Shown: positions 17,947 to 27,187, counted from the stretch's first letter. The stretch is DNA of 59,999 nucleotides from Oceanibaculum pacificum (GCF_001618175.1 NZ_LPXN01000171.1:1-59999), one strand, 5' to 3'. Made by a program: numbers and translations. The notes: generated by a model from the sequence alone, not told the origin.

Positions 17947-18201
17947 CTACTCGAATGTCAGATCGGCGCGACGGCGCGCCCTACCGCGCGGCGGCGCCAG
18001 CGTGTCGGTCCGCGCTGCATCCGTAAGCAGCAAATCCTTCAGGGTCGGCCGGGCTTCCGTCAGCCGCCGCCATTCCGCCATCGGCACCAGCACGGCCGTC
18101 TCCACGCCACGCAAGGTTACGACCTGCGGGCCTTCCGTCAGGCTTGCCCGAACGAACGCGCTGAAGCGTGCCTTCGCATCCTGGACGCGCCAAATTGCCA
18201 T
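17947..18201 (-). CDS. Phd/YefM-type antitoxin
   Basis: This 84-residue protein begins MAIWRVQDAKARFSAFVRAS, the canonical Phd/YefM N-terminal DNA-binding and dimerisation fold (WxVQDAKARFSxxV). It is followed by GPQVVTLRGVETAVLVPMAE. The C-terminal third is basic and probably disordered until it wraps the toxin. It precedes the VapC gene by two bases. Antitoxin-toxin complexes usually repress their own promoter, and two direct repeats lie directly upstream. Confidence 0.9.
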   Translation of the reverse strand: MAIWRVQDAKARFSAFVRASLTEGPQVVTLRGVETAVLVPMAEWRRLTEARPTLKDLLLTDAARTDTLAPPRGRARRRADLTFE

Positions 18202-18210
18202 GTCCTCACC

Positions 18211-18236
18211 TGACCAGTTGAATGACCAGTTATATC
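18211..18236 (-). promoter_or_regulatory. Direct-repeat operator and -10 region of the phd-vapC operon
   Basis: TGACCAGTT occurs at 18211-18219 and again at 18223-18231, a 12-base period. Read leftward this is AACTGGTCA-TTC-AACTGGTCA. It overlaps a candidate -10 (GATATA or TATAAC, 18229-18236) whose -35 would be TTGCGA at 18259-18254. The position 10-35 bases before the antitoxin ATG fits autorepression by the antitoxin-toxin complex. Confidence 0.5.
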
Positions 18237-18310
18237 AGACCTGAGCGTTGTTTTCGCAATAGCATCTCGGTCCCCGCCCCGTATAGTCGGCCGATAAAAA
18301 GGAGGACGGA

Positions 18311-19231
18311 ATGACCGGCACTTATCGGCAATTGCCCGACGCGGGCGAGCTTTTTCTCGATCATATCGCGCATTTCGTGCCCGATATGGCGACCGCGGGG
18401 GCGGCGCTGGAGCGGATGGGCTATGTGCTCACCCCCTTCACCCACCAGCAGAACAGCCTGAAGGCGGGCGAGAAGCCGGTGCCGGCGGGCACGGCCAACC
18501 GGCTGGTCATGCTGCGCCGGGGCTATCTGGAATTTCTGACCGATGTGGTCGACACGCCGCTGGCACAACAGCTCCGCGCCGCCGTGGCGCGCTATGTCGG
18601 CGTGCATCTGCTGGCCTTCGCCACCGACGATGCCGAGGCCGCCTGGAAGCGGCTGGACGAAGCCGGCTTCGCGCCGACGCCGCTGGTGCATCTGGAGCGT
18701 CCCGTCGGCCTGCCGGAGGGCGGCAGCGCGGAGGCGCGCTTCTCCGTCGTGCGCGTCGCCCCCGGCGTGATGCCGGAAGGCCGCATCCAGATATTGACGC
18801 ACCATACGGAGAGCATCGTCTGGCAGGAACGCTGGATGGCCCATCCCAACCGCATCGTGGCGCTCACCGATATTCTGCTGGCCGTCGGCGACCCGCAGGA
18901 AGCCGCCGGCCGTTTCGGCCGCTTCCTCGGCCGCAAACCGGCGCAGGATACAGCCGGCCGCTGGCAGCTGGAGACGGATCGCGGCTGCCTGACCTTTGTG
19001 CCGCCCGCCACCCTGCCCGGCCTGCTGCCGGGGCTGGAAGCGCCGGCAGCGCCGGTGATCGCCGCCTATGGCCTGGAGAGCGCGGACCTGGACGAGAGCG
19101 AGCGCTGCTTCCGCGCCGCCGGCATGACTGTCGAACGGCTGGACGATACCCGCCTGCGCCTCGACCTGCCTGCAGCACTGGGCGGCACGCAGATCGTCTG
19201 CGCGGAAGGCGCCAGGATGCCCTGGCGCTAG
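18311..19231 (+). CDS. VOC superfamily protein (glyoxalase-like)
   Basis: The 306-residue protein opens with LDHIAHFVPDMATAGAALER, the start of a glyoxalase/bleomycin resistance (VOC) module of the Glyoxalase_3 type. A second betaalpha-beta3 module follows about residue 170 (HPNRIVALTDILLAVGDPQE). Candidate metal ligands are His18 and later Glu residues, but I cannot assign the site with certainty. VOC enzymes include lyases, dioxygenases and isomerases; the substrate is unknown. AAAAGGAGGA lies just before the ATG and gives a strong start. Its stop is one base from the end of the convergent TRAP permease gene. Confidence 0.78.
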   Translation: MTGTYRQLPDAGELFLDHIAHFVPDMATAGAALERMGYVLTPFTHQQNSLKAGEKPVPAGTANRLVMLRRGYLEFLTDVVDTPLAQQLRAAVARYVGVHLLAFATDDAEAAWKRLDEAGFAPTPLVHLERPVGLPEGGSAEARFSVVRVAPGVMPEGRIQILTHHTESIVWQERWMAHPNRIVALTDILLAVGDPQEAAGRFGRFLGRKPAQDTAGRWQLETDRGCLTFVPPATLPGLLPGLEAPAAPVIAAYGLESADLDESERCFRAAGMTVERLDDTRLRLDLPAALGGTQIVCAEGARMPWR

Positions 19232-19232
19232 G

Positions 19233-21197
19233 CTAGGCGACCGCCGGCTGGCGCTTGCTGTCCCAATATTGCCAGCCGGCCACCGCCACAAAGAACCCCA
19301 GCCCGATGAAGGAGCTGGTCAGCCCCGGCATCAGCAGGCCGGCGGCGGCGGGCAGCAGAAGCAGACGCTGGATCCAGGTCACCGGCAGCAGAAAATGGCC
19401 TTCCAGCGCGATGTTCAACGACACCACGCCGACGAAGGCCATCGCCGATACCAGCGCCACATAGGGCAGGGTGCTGTCGATGCCCAGGATTTCCGGGTGC
19501 ACGGCGAACAGGAACGGCAGCAGGAAGCCCGGCAGACCCAGCCGCACGCCGATAAAGCCGGTCTTGAAGTAGGAGGCGCCCGCGATCTTCGCCGCGATCA
19601 GCGAGGCCACCGCCACCGGCGGGGTGATCGAGGAGATGTTGGCGAAGAAGAACACGAACATATGCGCCGCCAGCAGCGGCACGCCCATCTCCACCAGCGC
19701 CGGCGCGCCGAGCAGCGCCACCAGGATATAGGCGGCCGATGTCGGCAGGCCGAGACCGAAGGCAAGGCAGGAGACGGCGGCGATGATCAGCAGCAGCCAC
19801 AGCTCGCCGCCCGCCATGTCGAGCATGGCGAAGGACAGTTTCTGCGCGAAGCCGGTGACCACCAGAATATCGACCAGCACGCCGATCACCGCGACCACGA
19901 TGGCGACCTGAGCGCCGCGCAGCGCGCCGGAATAGGCGATGCGGCCCAGCAGCTCCAGCGTATAGTTCACGCGCCCGGCCAAGCTGTCCCACTTGACCAC
20001 CCAGTCGCGCAGGATGCTCAGCCCGATCAGGATGCCCGTCGCCTCGATGGCGATGGCGCCCGGCGACATGCCGGAGATCAGCACCACCACCAGATAGGTG
20101 GTCGCCACATAGAAGGGGAAGTTGCGCAGCGTCGCCTTCAGGAACGGCTCCGGCAGGAATTCCTTCTGCAGCTCCTCCGCCCGGTCGCGCACGTCGATAT
20201 TGCGCTTGATGGCGCGGATATGCACCGCGACCATGAGATAGCCGTAATAGATCAGCGCCGGGAACACCGCCGCCTTGACGATCTCGACATAGGGAATGCC
20301 GGTGATGCCGACGATCAGGAAAGCCGCCAGCCCCATGATCGGCGGCGTGATCTGGCCGCCGGTCGACGCCACCGCCTCCACCGCGCCGGCGAATTCCGGC
20401 TTGAAGCCGAAGCGCTTCATCAGCGGGATGGTCAGCGCGCCGGTCGACGCCACATTGGCGACCGAGGAGCCGGAGACCATGCCCATCATGCCGCTGCCGA
20501 TGACGGCGATCTGCGCCGGGCCGGCGCGGGTCTTGCCGCCGACGCGATAGGCGGCCCCCATGATGTAGTCGACGCAGCCGGTCATCTCCAGCGCCGCGGC
20601 GAACAGCATGAAGGGAAAGATGGTGCCGGCCGACAGCTCGGCCAAGCCGCCCAGCAGACCCTGGAAATAAGGGATCGAGGTGTAGCCGATCAGCCGCTTC
20701 AGGCCGATGCCGGCATGGAAGAACAGCTCGCCGGGAATGAGATAGCCGAAATAGCCGTAGAGCAGCGTGGCGATCGCCAGCGCGCTCATGATCCAGCCCC
20801 ATTCCCGCCAGGCGGCATAAAGGGCTAGCGCCAGGAAAACGACGGCGACGCCGATATCGACATTGCTGACGATGAACTGGCGCTGGGTGGTGATCGCGTC
20901 GTGCTCCACCAGGATGTAGACCAGCGGGATCAGCGTCAGCAGCGCCATCAGCACGAAATGCCAGCGCCCCAGCCGGCCTTGACCTGTCTTCACCGCCAGG
21001 GCCAGAAAGGTCAGCCCGATGCCGCCGGCGATATGCACCACCTTGAACTGCCCGGAGGGCAGCAGATAGGCGGAGAGCTGCACGACATGCAGCAGTACGA
21101 ACGCCAGGGACAACAGCCCGGCCAGCACGATCAGGCCAGCATGAGGGGTTTCGTCGGGCACGAAATAGCTGGCGAGGCGCGATGTCCAGGTCGGCAC
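19233..21197 (-). CDS. TRAP transporter permease, fused 4TM/12TM subunits
   Basis: The protein has 654 residues and about 16 or more hydrophobic spans. The DctM-like signature is seen in VIGSGMMGMVSGSSVANVAS followed by TGALTIPLMKRFG, and in TGGQITPPIMGLAAFLI. Fusion of the small and large membrane subunits is typical of TAXI-TRAP systems. These import organic acids or similar solutes using an ion gradient. It follows the TAXI binding-protein gene on the same strand, separated by 85 bases that hold a strong hairpin. The start is a GTG at 21197 with a weak ribosome binding site, so the first residues are uncertain. Confidence 0.92.
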   Translation of the reverse strand: MPTWTSRLASYFVPDETPHAGLIVLAGLLSLAFVLLHVVQLSAYLLPSGQFKVVHIAGGIGLTFLALAVKTGQGRLGRWHFVLMALLTLIPLVYILVEHDAITTQRQFIVSNVDIGVAVVFLALALYAAWREWGWIMSALAIATLLYGYFGYLIPGELFFHAGIGLKRLIGYTSIPYFQGLLGGLAELSAGTIFPFMLFAAALEMTGCVDYIMGAAYRVGGKTRAGPAQIAVIGSGMMGMVSGSSVANVASTGALTIPLMKRFGFKPEFAGAVEAVASTGGQITPPIMGLAAFLIVGITGIPYVEIVKAAVFPALIYYGYLMVAVHIRAIKRNIDVRDRAEELQKEFLPEPFLKATLRNFPFYVATTYLVVVLISGMSPGAIAIEATGILIGLSILRDWVVKWDSLAGRVNYTLELLGRIAYSGALRGAQVAIVVAVIGVLVDILVVTGFAQKLSFAMLDMAGGELWLLLIIAAVSCLAFGLGLPTSAAYILVALLGAPALVEMGVPLLAAHMFVFFFANISSITPPVAVASLIAAKIAGASYFKTGFIGVRLGLPGFLLPFLFAVHPEILGIDSTLPYVALVSAMAFVGVVSLNIALEGHFLLPVTWIQRLLLLPAAAGLLMPGLTSSFIGLGFFVAVAGWQYWDSKRQPAVA

Positions 21198-21236
21198 GGT
21201 CGGGTTCTTTCTGTCCGAAGGAAGAAGCTGGATAGA

Positions 21237-21265
21237 AAGCGGGGCAGCCTGTGGCCGCCCCGCTT
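21237..21265 (-). terminator. Hairpin between TAXI binding protein and TRAP permease genes
   Basis: AAGCGGGGC (21237-21245) pairs perfectly with GCCCCGCTT (21257-21265), nine base pairs with an 11-base loop. On the coding (minus) strand it is followed by TTTCT. It may attenuate transcription into the permease or protect the binding-protein mRNA, giving more binding protein than permease. Confidence 0.55.
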
Positions 21266-21282
21266 GGATCGCTAGGAAAGGC

Positions 21283-22299
21283 TTAGCCCGCGACAGTCAG
21301 ATTGTCGCGCCACAGGCCCTTTTCCTTGAAGTATTTGGCGGCGCCCGGATGCACCTTGAAGCCGGTCATCAGATAGCGCGCGCCGAACTTCGGGTCGATG
21401 TCCTGCAACTGCTTGCCGATGGCCTGCACCTCGGCGGCATTGTCGAACACGGCCTTGCAGACGTCATAGACAAGCTGCTCGCTCATCTTCGGATGGCATG
21501 CCAGGATGCCGGAGAAGGAAGCGACCTCCATCGCCTCGCTGACGCCCTTCCAATCCTTCGGATTGAGCTCGCCCGAGACGACGCCCGGATTGATGTCCTG
21601 GGCCTTCTTCATCACATCGGCCGGGATCGGCAGCATGCGCACCGGAGTGGTGGCTTCCAGCTCGGTGAGGATCGGCGAGGGACGGCCGTTGGTCAGCAGC
21701 GAGGGGATGCAATCCACCGCGCCCGCGCGCAGCGCGTCATAGCTCTCGCGCCAGGAACCGTAGGTCCAGTTGACCTTGATGCCCGCCGCCTCGAACAGCA
21801 CCTTCCACATTGCCGCGGTCGAGCTGCCCGCCGGGGACGGCATGCAGCGCTTGCCGTTCAGGTCGGCCAGCGTCTTGATCGGGCTGTCGGCGCGCACCAT
21901 CGGGCTGCAGTTGAACACCGTGTAGGCCAGCACCTGGTTGACGTCGATCTTCTTGCCGTAAGGCGGCTCGCCATTCACGGCCGGCTGCCAGTCGGTCGAG
22001 GTGGTCTGGCAGAACTCCAGCTGCCCCTCGCCGATCAGCGCCATGTTTTCCGCGCCGCCGCTGGTCGCCATCGAGGAATTGCGGGTCTTGGAATGTTTGT
22101 TCACGGTCGAGGCCAGCGCCTCGATGATCACATAGCCGGTCGAGCCGATGGAGGACGACCCCCAACGATTGACCTGCTGCGCGAGCACGCTGGAGCTGAC
22201 GCCCATCATGCTCGCCGCCGCCGCCAAGCCGGCCGCGCCGGCCATTACGCCGCGACGCGAAATCTCGACGCTATTTACAATCTTAGTGATGTCTTTCAT
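21283..22299 (-). CDS. TAXI-family TRAP solute-binding protein
   Basis: The protein has 338 residues. The N terminus carries a twin-arginine-like signal: ISRRGVMAGAAGLAAAASM, ending in an Ala-Gln site near residue 41, so it should be periplasmic. TAXI features include GSSSIGSTGYVIIEALASTV, SGGAENMALIGEGQLEF and LADLNGKRCMPSPAGSSTAA. It captures a solute for the TRAP permease downstream. GGAGGA five bases before the ATG supports the start. The ligand is unknown; TAXI proteins often bind dicarboxylates or glutamate-like compounds. Confidence 0.92.
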   Translation of the reverse strand: MKDITKIVNSVEISRRGVMAGAAGLAAAASMMGVSSSVLAQQVNRWGSSSIGSTGYVIIEALASTVNKHSKTRNSSMATSGGAENMALIGEGQLEFCQTTSTDWQPAVNGEPPYGKKIDVNQVLAYTVFNCSPMVRADSPIKTLADLNGKRCMPSPAGSSTAAMWKVLFEAAGIKVNWTYGSWRESYDALRAGAVDCIPSLLTNGRPSPILTELEATTPVRMLPIPADVMKKAQDINPGVVSGELNPKDWKGVSEAMEVASFSGILACHPKMSEQLVYDVCKAVFDNAAEVQAIGKQLQDIDPKFGARYLMTGFKVHPGAAKYFKEKGLWRDNLTVAG

Positions 22300-22498
22300 G
22301 TCGTCCTCCAGTTATTACCCTAGCGCCTATCACGGCGTTCCCTGGTTAATATTCGGTTGAGAAATTGGGAATTCCTGCCACCCCAACCTTGATTTTTATT
22401 GGCCGTTCGAGGCGGCAAGTCTTTGGCCCCCCGACACACCTGTCAACCCGTTTCCCGGATAAGGCGCCCCAGAGGGCCGAAAACCTTGCCTTGTCTCG

Positions 22499-24199
22499 TC
22501 AGGCAACCCACTCGCTGACCGGCGCGCGGGCCTCGTGCAGCGGCTGGCAGACCACATCGACCAGGGTCGGCCCCTGATGCTCGATGGCCTTGGCCAGCAC
22601 CGACTTCAGCTCGGCCGGATCTTCCACGCGGAAGGATTTGATGCCGAAGGCTTCCGCCACCTTGGCATGCTGAGTCTGCGAGAAATCGACCGAGAAATAG
22701 CGCTGGCCGAAGCCGGTCTTCTGGCCGGCCTTGATCCAGCCATAGACCGAGTTGGAGATGACGATCATCGTCACTGGCGCGCCGATACGCGCGATGGTCT
22801 CCATCTCGCCGGCGGTGAAGCAGAAGCTGCCATCGCCCATCACCGCCACCGTCTTGGCGCTCGGCCGGCCATAATGCGCGCCGACCGACGCCGCCATGGA
22901 ATAGCCCAGCGCGCCATGCGCCCGGTTGGAGATGAAATGCCGCCCCGGCTTCATGAACTCGTAATAGCCGGAGAAATACGGGCACGGCGTGCCCGGATCG
23001 CAGACTATGATGGAATCCTCCGGCAGGATCTCGTTCAGCGTCGCCACCACCCGCTCGGGCAGGATGGGCGTGTCGTTGCGCTCGGCCAGGGCACGGAAAG
23101 CCTCGAACTTCTTGCGCTTGGCGTCGGCGACGGCGCTGCCCCAGGCCTGGGTCGGCTTGCGGGATTTGAACTCGCCGGCCAGCGCGTCATACAGCGCTTC
23201 CAGCGCCAGGCGCGCATCGCCGATCAGCGTGGCGTCGGTGCGGTAGATCGCCCCCGGCACCATCGGATCGGCGTCAATGTGCACGATCTTGGTCGAGCCC
23301 GGAGCCGGATAGCGCCAGCGCTCCGTGGTGACGGAGCCGGCGCGGCAGCCGATGAAAATGACCAGATCGGCCGCATTCACAATCTCGCGGGTTTCCACCA
23401 CGCCGCCATTGGAGCCGACGACGCCGAGCGACAATTCATGCCCCTCGCCGATCGAGCCCTGGCCGCTGATGGTGGTGGCGACCGGCGCGCCCAGCGCAAC
23501 GGCCAGCTTTTCCAGGATCGCCTCGGCCCCGGCGATGACGATGCCGCCGCCGCACACGAACAGCGGCTTCTTCGCCGCCAGGATCAGTTCGGCCGCCTTC
23601 TGGACGTCCTTCGGATCCGGCCCGTAGCGGCGCGACGGGTAGCTGCCCATCTCCGGCTCGGCCCACACGTCGCTCTCATCGACCGGGCCCTTCTGCACGT
23701 CGAAGGGCAGGCCCAGATGCGCCGCGCCCGGCTTGCCGGTGGTCATCTCGCGGAAGGCGGCGCGCAGGGTGCGCGGAATATCCTCGGCCCGGTCGATGAC
23801 GGTGTTGTATTTCGACAGCGGGCGGAACAGCGCGTTCTGGTCCAGCTCCGTCAGCGTGTAGCGGCCGCGCGAGCTGACGGCGATATCGGTGGTGACCGCC
23901 AGAATCGGGATCGAGCTTTCATTGGCCTCGACCACGCCGGGCAGGATGTAGGTCGCCCCGCCGCCGCTCGGCCCCTCGCAGATGCCGACCTTGCCGGAGG
24001 TACGGGCATAGCCGTCCGCCATGTAGGACGCCGAGCGCTCGTCGCGCGTCAGGATGTGCTGGATGCCATGGTCCAGCCGGTAAAAGGCATCGTACAGCGG
24101 CAGGCTGGTATCGCCGCACAGGCCGAATACAATCTCGACCTTGTGTTCTTGCAGCATGCGCACGAAAGCTTCGGCGCCATTCATCTGGTTCGTGGTCAT
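22499..24199 (-). CDS. Thiamine-diphosphate-dependent enzyme (acetolactate synthase-like)
   Basis: The protein has 566 residues with the three-domain layout of the ALS/POX family. The N-terminal Pyr domain has the catalytic glutamate in RDERSASYMADGYARTSG (Glu54). The central domain includes KPLFVCGGGIVIAGAE. The PP domain has the cofactor motif GDGSFCFTAGEMETIARIG near residue 450. It lies 200 bases upstream of the TAXI-TRAP genes on the same strand, so it may act on the transported compound. Candidate reactions are acetolactate synthase, sulfoacetaldehyde acetyltransferase or a decarboxylase; the sequence does not choose between them. No small regulatory subunit gene follows, which argues against a biosynthetic acetohydroxyacid synthase. 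Confidence 0.85.
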   Translation of the reverse strand: MTTNQMNGAEAFVRMLQEHKVEIVFGLCGDTSLPLYDAFYRLDHGIQHILTRDERSASYMADGYARTSGKVGICEGPSGGGATYILPGVVEANESSIPILAVTTDIAVSSRGRYTLTELDQNALFRPLSKYNTVIDRAEDIPRTLRAAFREMTTGKPGAAHLGLPFDVQKGPVDESDVWAEPEMGSYPSRRYGPDPKDVQKAAELILAAKKPLFVCGGGIVIAGAEAILEKLAVALGAPVATTISGQGSIGEGHELSLGVVGSNGGVVETREIVNAADLVIFIGCRAGSVTTERWRYPAPGSTKIVHIDADPMVPGAIYRTDATLIGDARLALEALYDALAGEFKSRKPTQAWGSAVADAKRKKFEAFRALAERNDTPILPERVVATLNEILPEDSIIVCDPGTPCPYFSGYYEFMKPGRHFISNRAHGALGYSMAASVGAHYGRPSAKTVAVMGDGSFCFTAGEMETIARIGAPVTMIVISNSVYGWIKAGQKTGFGQRYFSVDFSQTQHAKVAEAFGIKSFRVEDPAELKSVLAKAIEHQGPTLVDVVCQPLHEARAPVSEWVA

Positions 24200-24308
24200 C
24201 GCCCCTCCGGTTTCTTCTCGAAAGTTGTCCGCACTCTAGTCAGCTTTTCGCGAGAGGAAACCTTTTTCCGCCACCGGAAGCGTTCAACCGTCGGCGGGAC
24301 GCGGATCG

Positions 24309-24986
24309 TCAACGATCCTTCAGGCGGATATCGGCGACCCGGGCGCGGGTATGGCCCGGCTGGTCGTCGGCGTCGCCGGAGATGGCGATATAGGCGATGG
24401 GCGGCGGCCGATAGCCGAAAAACCGGCGGAAATCGGCATCGACATCCACGGTTTCCTCGTACCATTGCTGCAACGGGGCGTTGCCGGGGCGCAGGATAAT
24501 CACCTCCCCATCCGCGCCCATATGCGGGCTCTCGAAGCTGGTGCCGGTGGGATGGATGCCGCCCCAGGTATAGGTCAGCACCCGCCCGGGCGGCGGCAGC
24601 CCCATCATCGAGGCGGCCAGGTTGCGGAAGAAGCCGCCGGTCGTCTCGTCCTGCTCAAAGCCGACATGCACGGCCACCGGCCGGTCGGCATTCGCCTTGC
24701 GCGACAGATCGACGATGCGGATATCGGCGCGGTCCACCCGCCAGCGCCAGGAAACGACCGGCCGCAAGGCGTCCTCGGGCTTCACCAGCCGGAACAGTCC
24801 GGCCACGCCGCCCTGGGCCTCCACCTCCACGCCGCCCTCCTCGGTGGGACGGAACTGCGCGGGCGCGTGATCGGGGAAGGTGAACATCTTCCAGCCCGCC
24901 GCCGCCAAGGCCGGATGCACCGTCTCGGCAACCACCGGGACAGCCCACAGCAAAGGCATGATCAGCAACAGGCGAACGATCCGCAT
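24309..24986 (-). CDS. DUF3047 exported protein
   Basis: The protein has 225 residues. It begins with a signal peptide (MRIVRLLLIMPLLWAVPVVAE). The mature part matches DUF3047: VSWRWRVDRADIRIVDLSRK, VHVGFEQDE, VLTYTWGG, then RRFFGYRPPPIAYIAISGDA. The function of the family is unknown; a periplasmic beta-rich fold is likely. It sits between the EF-hand gene and the thiamine-diphosphate enzyme gene, all leftward, but gaps of about 110 bases and a terminator upstream suggest separate transcription. Confidence 0.8.
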   Translation of the reverse strand: MRIVRLLLIMPLLWAVPVVAETVHPALAAAGWKMFTFPDHAPAQFRPTEEGGVEVEAQGGVAGLFRLVKPEDALRPVVSWRWRVDRADIRIVDLSRKANADRPVAVHVGFEQDETTGGFFRNLAASMMGLPPPGRVLTYTWGGIHPTGTSFESPHMGADGEVIILRPGNAPLQQWYEETVDVDADFRRFFGYRPPPIAYIAISGDADDQPGHTRARVADIRLKDR

Positions 24987-25087
24987 GCCCTAATAGAAGG
25001 GCCTTTCACAATAGCTTCGCAAGACCGTCATATTTGGCCATTGGCAGAACCGGCCCTCAAGGGCATAAGCGGCGGCAATGGTTTGAT

Positions 25088-25109
25088 AAAAAAGCGGCTC
25101 TAGCGCCGC
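25088..25109 (-). terminator. Intrinsic terminator overlapping the stop of the EF-hand gene
   Basis: Read leftward: GCGGC, loop GCTAGA, GCCGC, then TTTTTT. The stop codon TAG lies in the loop. The stem is short but GC-only and the T tract is perfect. Confidence 0.6.
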
Positions 25110-25609
25110 GCCAGCATGCCGTCGAGCAGCGGGCCGAGCGCGCCCAGCTTGCGCTTGCTGGCCTGCATGTCCACGGCATTGCGGTCGGCCAGGATTTGCG
25201 GCAGCGGGCGGCTGTCCAGCTTGACGTCGGCCAGCAACTCCTGCTGGCTCAGCTTGGAATCGCCGTTCAGATCGTAATTTTTGAACAGGGTCGGCAGGCC
25301 GGCGGAATCCACCATCATGATGCCCATGACGATGGAACTGCGATCCTTCGGGTGCAGCGTCTTGCCATTCTCCACCACCCAGCTCTCGGTAACGGAGCGG
25401 ATGCGCTCCACCTCCGACAGGTTCAGCCCGCCATCGCGGTCGACATCGGCATAGCCCCAGAAGGCGTCGACGCATTTCTGCGCCGGCTGCCTTTCGCAGA
25501 TCGGCCGGGACTGCGTGACGAATTTCTCCAGCACAGCGGAATCCGACTGCGCCACGGCGGCGCCGGCAGCCAGAAGGGAGAGCATCGAGAGTGCGGCGAG
25601 CTTTTTCAT
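25100..25609 (-). CDS. Exported EF-hand protein
   Basis: The ATG at 25609 gives 169 residues with a signal peptide (MKKLAALSMLSLLAAGAAVA, cleavage after AQ likely). An upstream ATG at 25615 would add two residues. Two EF-hand loops are seen: DVDRDGGLNLSEVE near residue 55 and DLNGDSKLSQQEL near residue 112. Both have Asp at positions 1, 3 and 5 or their equivalents and Glu at position 12, so Ca2+ binding is likely. Two cysteines (CERQPAQKC) probably form a disulfide in the periplasm. The role is unknown; it may be a calcium sensor or a structural protein. Confidence 0.82.
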   Translation of the reverse strand: MKKLAALSMLSLLAAGAAVAQSDSAVLEKFVTQSRPICERQPAQKCVDAFWGYADVDRDGGLNLSEVERIRSVTESWVVENGKTLHPKDRSSIVMGIMMVDSAGLPTLFKNYDLNGDSKLSQQELLADVKLDSRPLPQILADRNAVDMQASKRKLGALGPLLDGMLARR

Positions 25610-25722
25610 GCACATAGATTCCCAGCACTTCGCGGCAAGATGATGGCAGGCGCACATAAGAGGTTGCGCATGCCCCTGTCCTCGCGCTGCAATGGCGGCA
25701 AAACAGAATAGGGGATCCGTAT

Positions 25723-27183
25723 ATGACCACGACACGCATCGCCGATATCGGCTGGGCCATCATCTGGGACGCGGCGGCCAAGCGCCATGTCTACAAGCAG
25801 GGCATCGACATCGTCTTCACCGACGACCGCATCTCCCATATCGGCCCCGGCTATACGGAGCCGGTCGACAAGACCATCGACGGCAAGGGCCTGATGGTCA
25901 TGCCGGGCCTCGTGGACATCCATTCCCACCTGCTGTCGGAGAATGTCGGTCGGGGCGTCACCGAAGAGATCGGCAACCCGGCGCTGTATATGAGCGGCGT
26001 CGCCGACCCGAAGCCGCTATTCCTGCCCGGCCATTCGATGGATAGCGACACGCTGGCCGCCGAGGGGCTGCGCGCCGCCACCCGCATGGCAATCTCCGAA
26101 TTGCTGCTCAGCGCGACGACCACCATCGTCGACCTGGCGATTCCCTATGAGGGCTGGCTGGATACGCTGGCCGATACCGGCATCCGCGCCGTGGCCGCGC
26201 CGATGTACCGCTCCGCCGCCTGGGTCGCGCGCACCGGCCACACGGTCGAGTATGCCTGGGACGAAAAGGCCGGCCGCAAATCGATGGAGGCGGCCTTCCG
26301 CACCATGGACCTCGCCGTCCAGCATCCCAGCGGGCTTCTGTCCGCCATGATCAGCCCGGCCCAGGTCGATACCTGTTCCGAGGAGATGCTGCGCGACAGC
26401 AACGATCTGGCGAAGGAGCGCAACTGGCCGATCACCCTGCATACCGGCCAATGCGTGTGGGACCATCTGGAGATCACCCGCCGGCATGGCCTCACCCCCG
26501 TGCAATGGCTGGGCGATATCGGCGTGCTGTCGGACCGCATGATCCTGGCGCACGCCATCTTCCTCGATCATCACTCCTGGATTCGCTGGCACACACACCG
26601 CGATGTGCCGCTGCTGGCCGAAACCGGCGCGCGCGTCGCGCACTGCCCGCTGGTGTTCAGCCGCTACGGCCAGATGATGGAAAGCTTCGGCCAGTATGTG
26701 AAGGCCGGTGTGTCGATGGCCATCGGCACCGACACCCAGCCGCACAACATGCTGGAGGAGATGCGCCTCGCCGCCACGCTGGGCCGGATCGGCGGCCGCC
26801 ATGTCGAGGATACGAATATCGGCGAGGTGTTCCACGCCGCCACCATCGGCGGCGCGGAGGCGCTGGGGCGTGACGATATCGGCCGCATCGCCGTGGGCGC
26901 CAAGGCCGATATCGTGCTGGTCGATGCCGCACATCCGATCATGCGGCCCTTGCGCGACCCGCTGCGCAGCCTGGTCTATTCGGCGGCCGACCGCGCGGTG
27001 AAGGAGGTCTATGTCGATGGCCGCCAGCTTGTGCGCGACGGCAAGGTGCTGACGGTGGACAGGGACGAGGCCGCCGATACGCTGCAGAAGGTCCAGGCCG
27101 ACATGCTGCAGGCGGTATCCGGCCGCGACCGCCTGGGCCGCAGCGCGGAGCAGGTCTCGCCGCTGTCGCTGGCGCGGGGTTAG
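25723..27183 (+). CDS. Amidohydrolase / chlorohydrolase-family metal-dependent hydrolase
   Basis: The protein has 486 residues. It shows the amidohydrolase superfamily layout: an N-terminal composite beta domain, then the metal motif VDIHSH near residue 65, ITLHTGQ, ILAHAIFLDHH, and the catalytic Asp in AIGTDTQPHN near residue 338. The closest recognisable group is the TrzA/AtzA/SsnA branch acting on deaminated or dechlorinated heterocycles, guanine or S-adenosylhomocysteine-like amines. GGGGAT lies upstream of the ATG. It ends four bases before the convergent permease gene. The neighbouring ABC importer suggests that a transported amine or N-heterocycle could be its substrate, which is inference. 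Confidence 0.84.
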   Translation: MTTTRIADIGWAIIWDAAAKRHVYKQGIDIVFTDDRISHIGPGYTEPVDKTIDGKGLMVMPGLVDIHSHLLSENVGRGVTEEIGNPALYMSGVADPKPLFLPGHSMDSDTLAAEGLRAATRMAISELLLSATTTIVDLAIPYEGWLDTLADTGIRAVAAPMYRSAAWVARTGHTVEYAWDEKAGRKSMEAAFRTMDLAVQHPSGLLSAMISPAQVDTCSEEMLRDSNDLAKERNWPITLHTGQCVWDHLEITRRHGLTPVQWLGDIGVLSDRMILAHAIFLDHHSWIRWHTHRDVPLLAETGARVAHCPLVFSRYGQMMESFGQYVKAGVSMAIGTDTQPHNMLEEMRLAATLGRIGGRHVEDTNIGEVFHAATIGGAEALGRDDIGRIAVGAKADIVLVDAAHPIMRPLRDPLRSLVYSAADRAVKEVYVDGRQLVRDGKVLTVDRDEAADTLQKVQADMLQAVSGRDRLGRSAEQVSPLSLARG

Positions 27184-27187
27184 GAGG

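Noticed and set aside
22340..22360. Possible CtrA site TTAA-N7-TTGA upstream of the TAXI gene
   Set aside because: It has a mismatch in a fixed position. Similar near-matches occur in other AT-rich gaps, so it is within chance.
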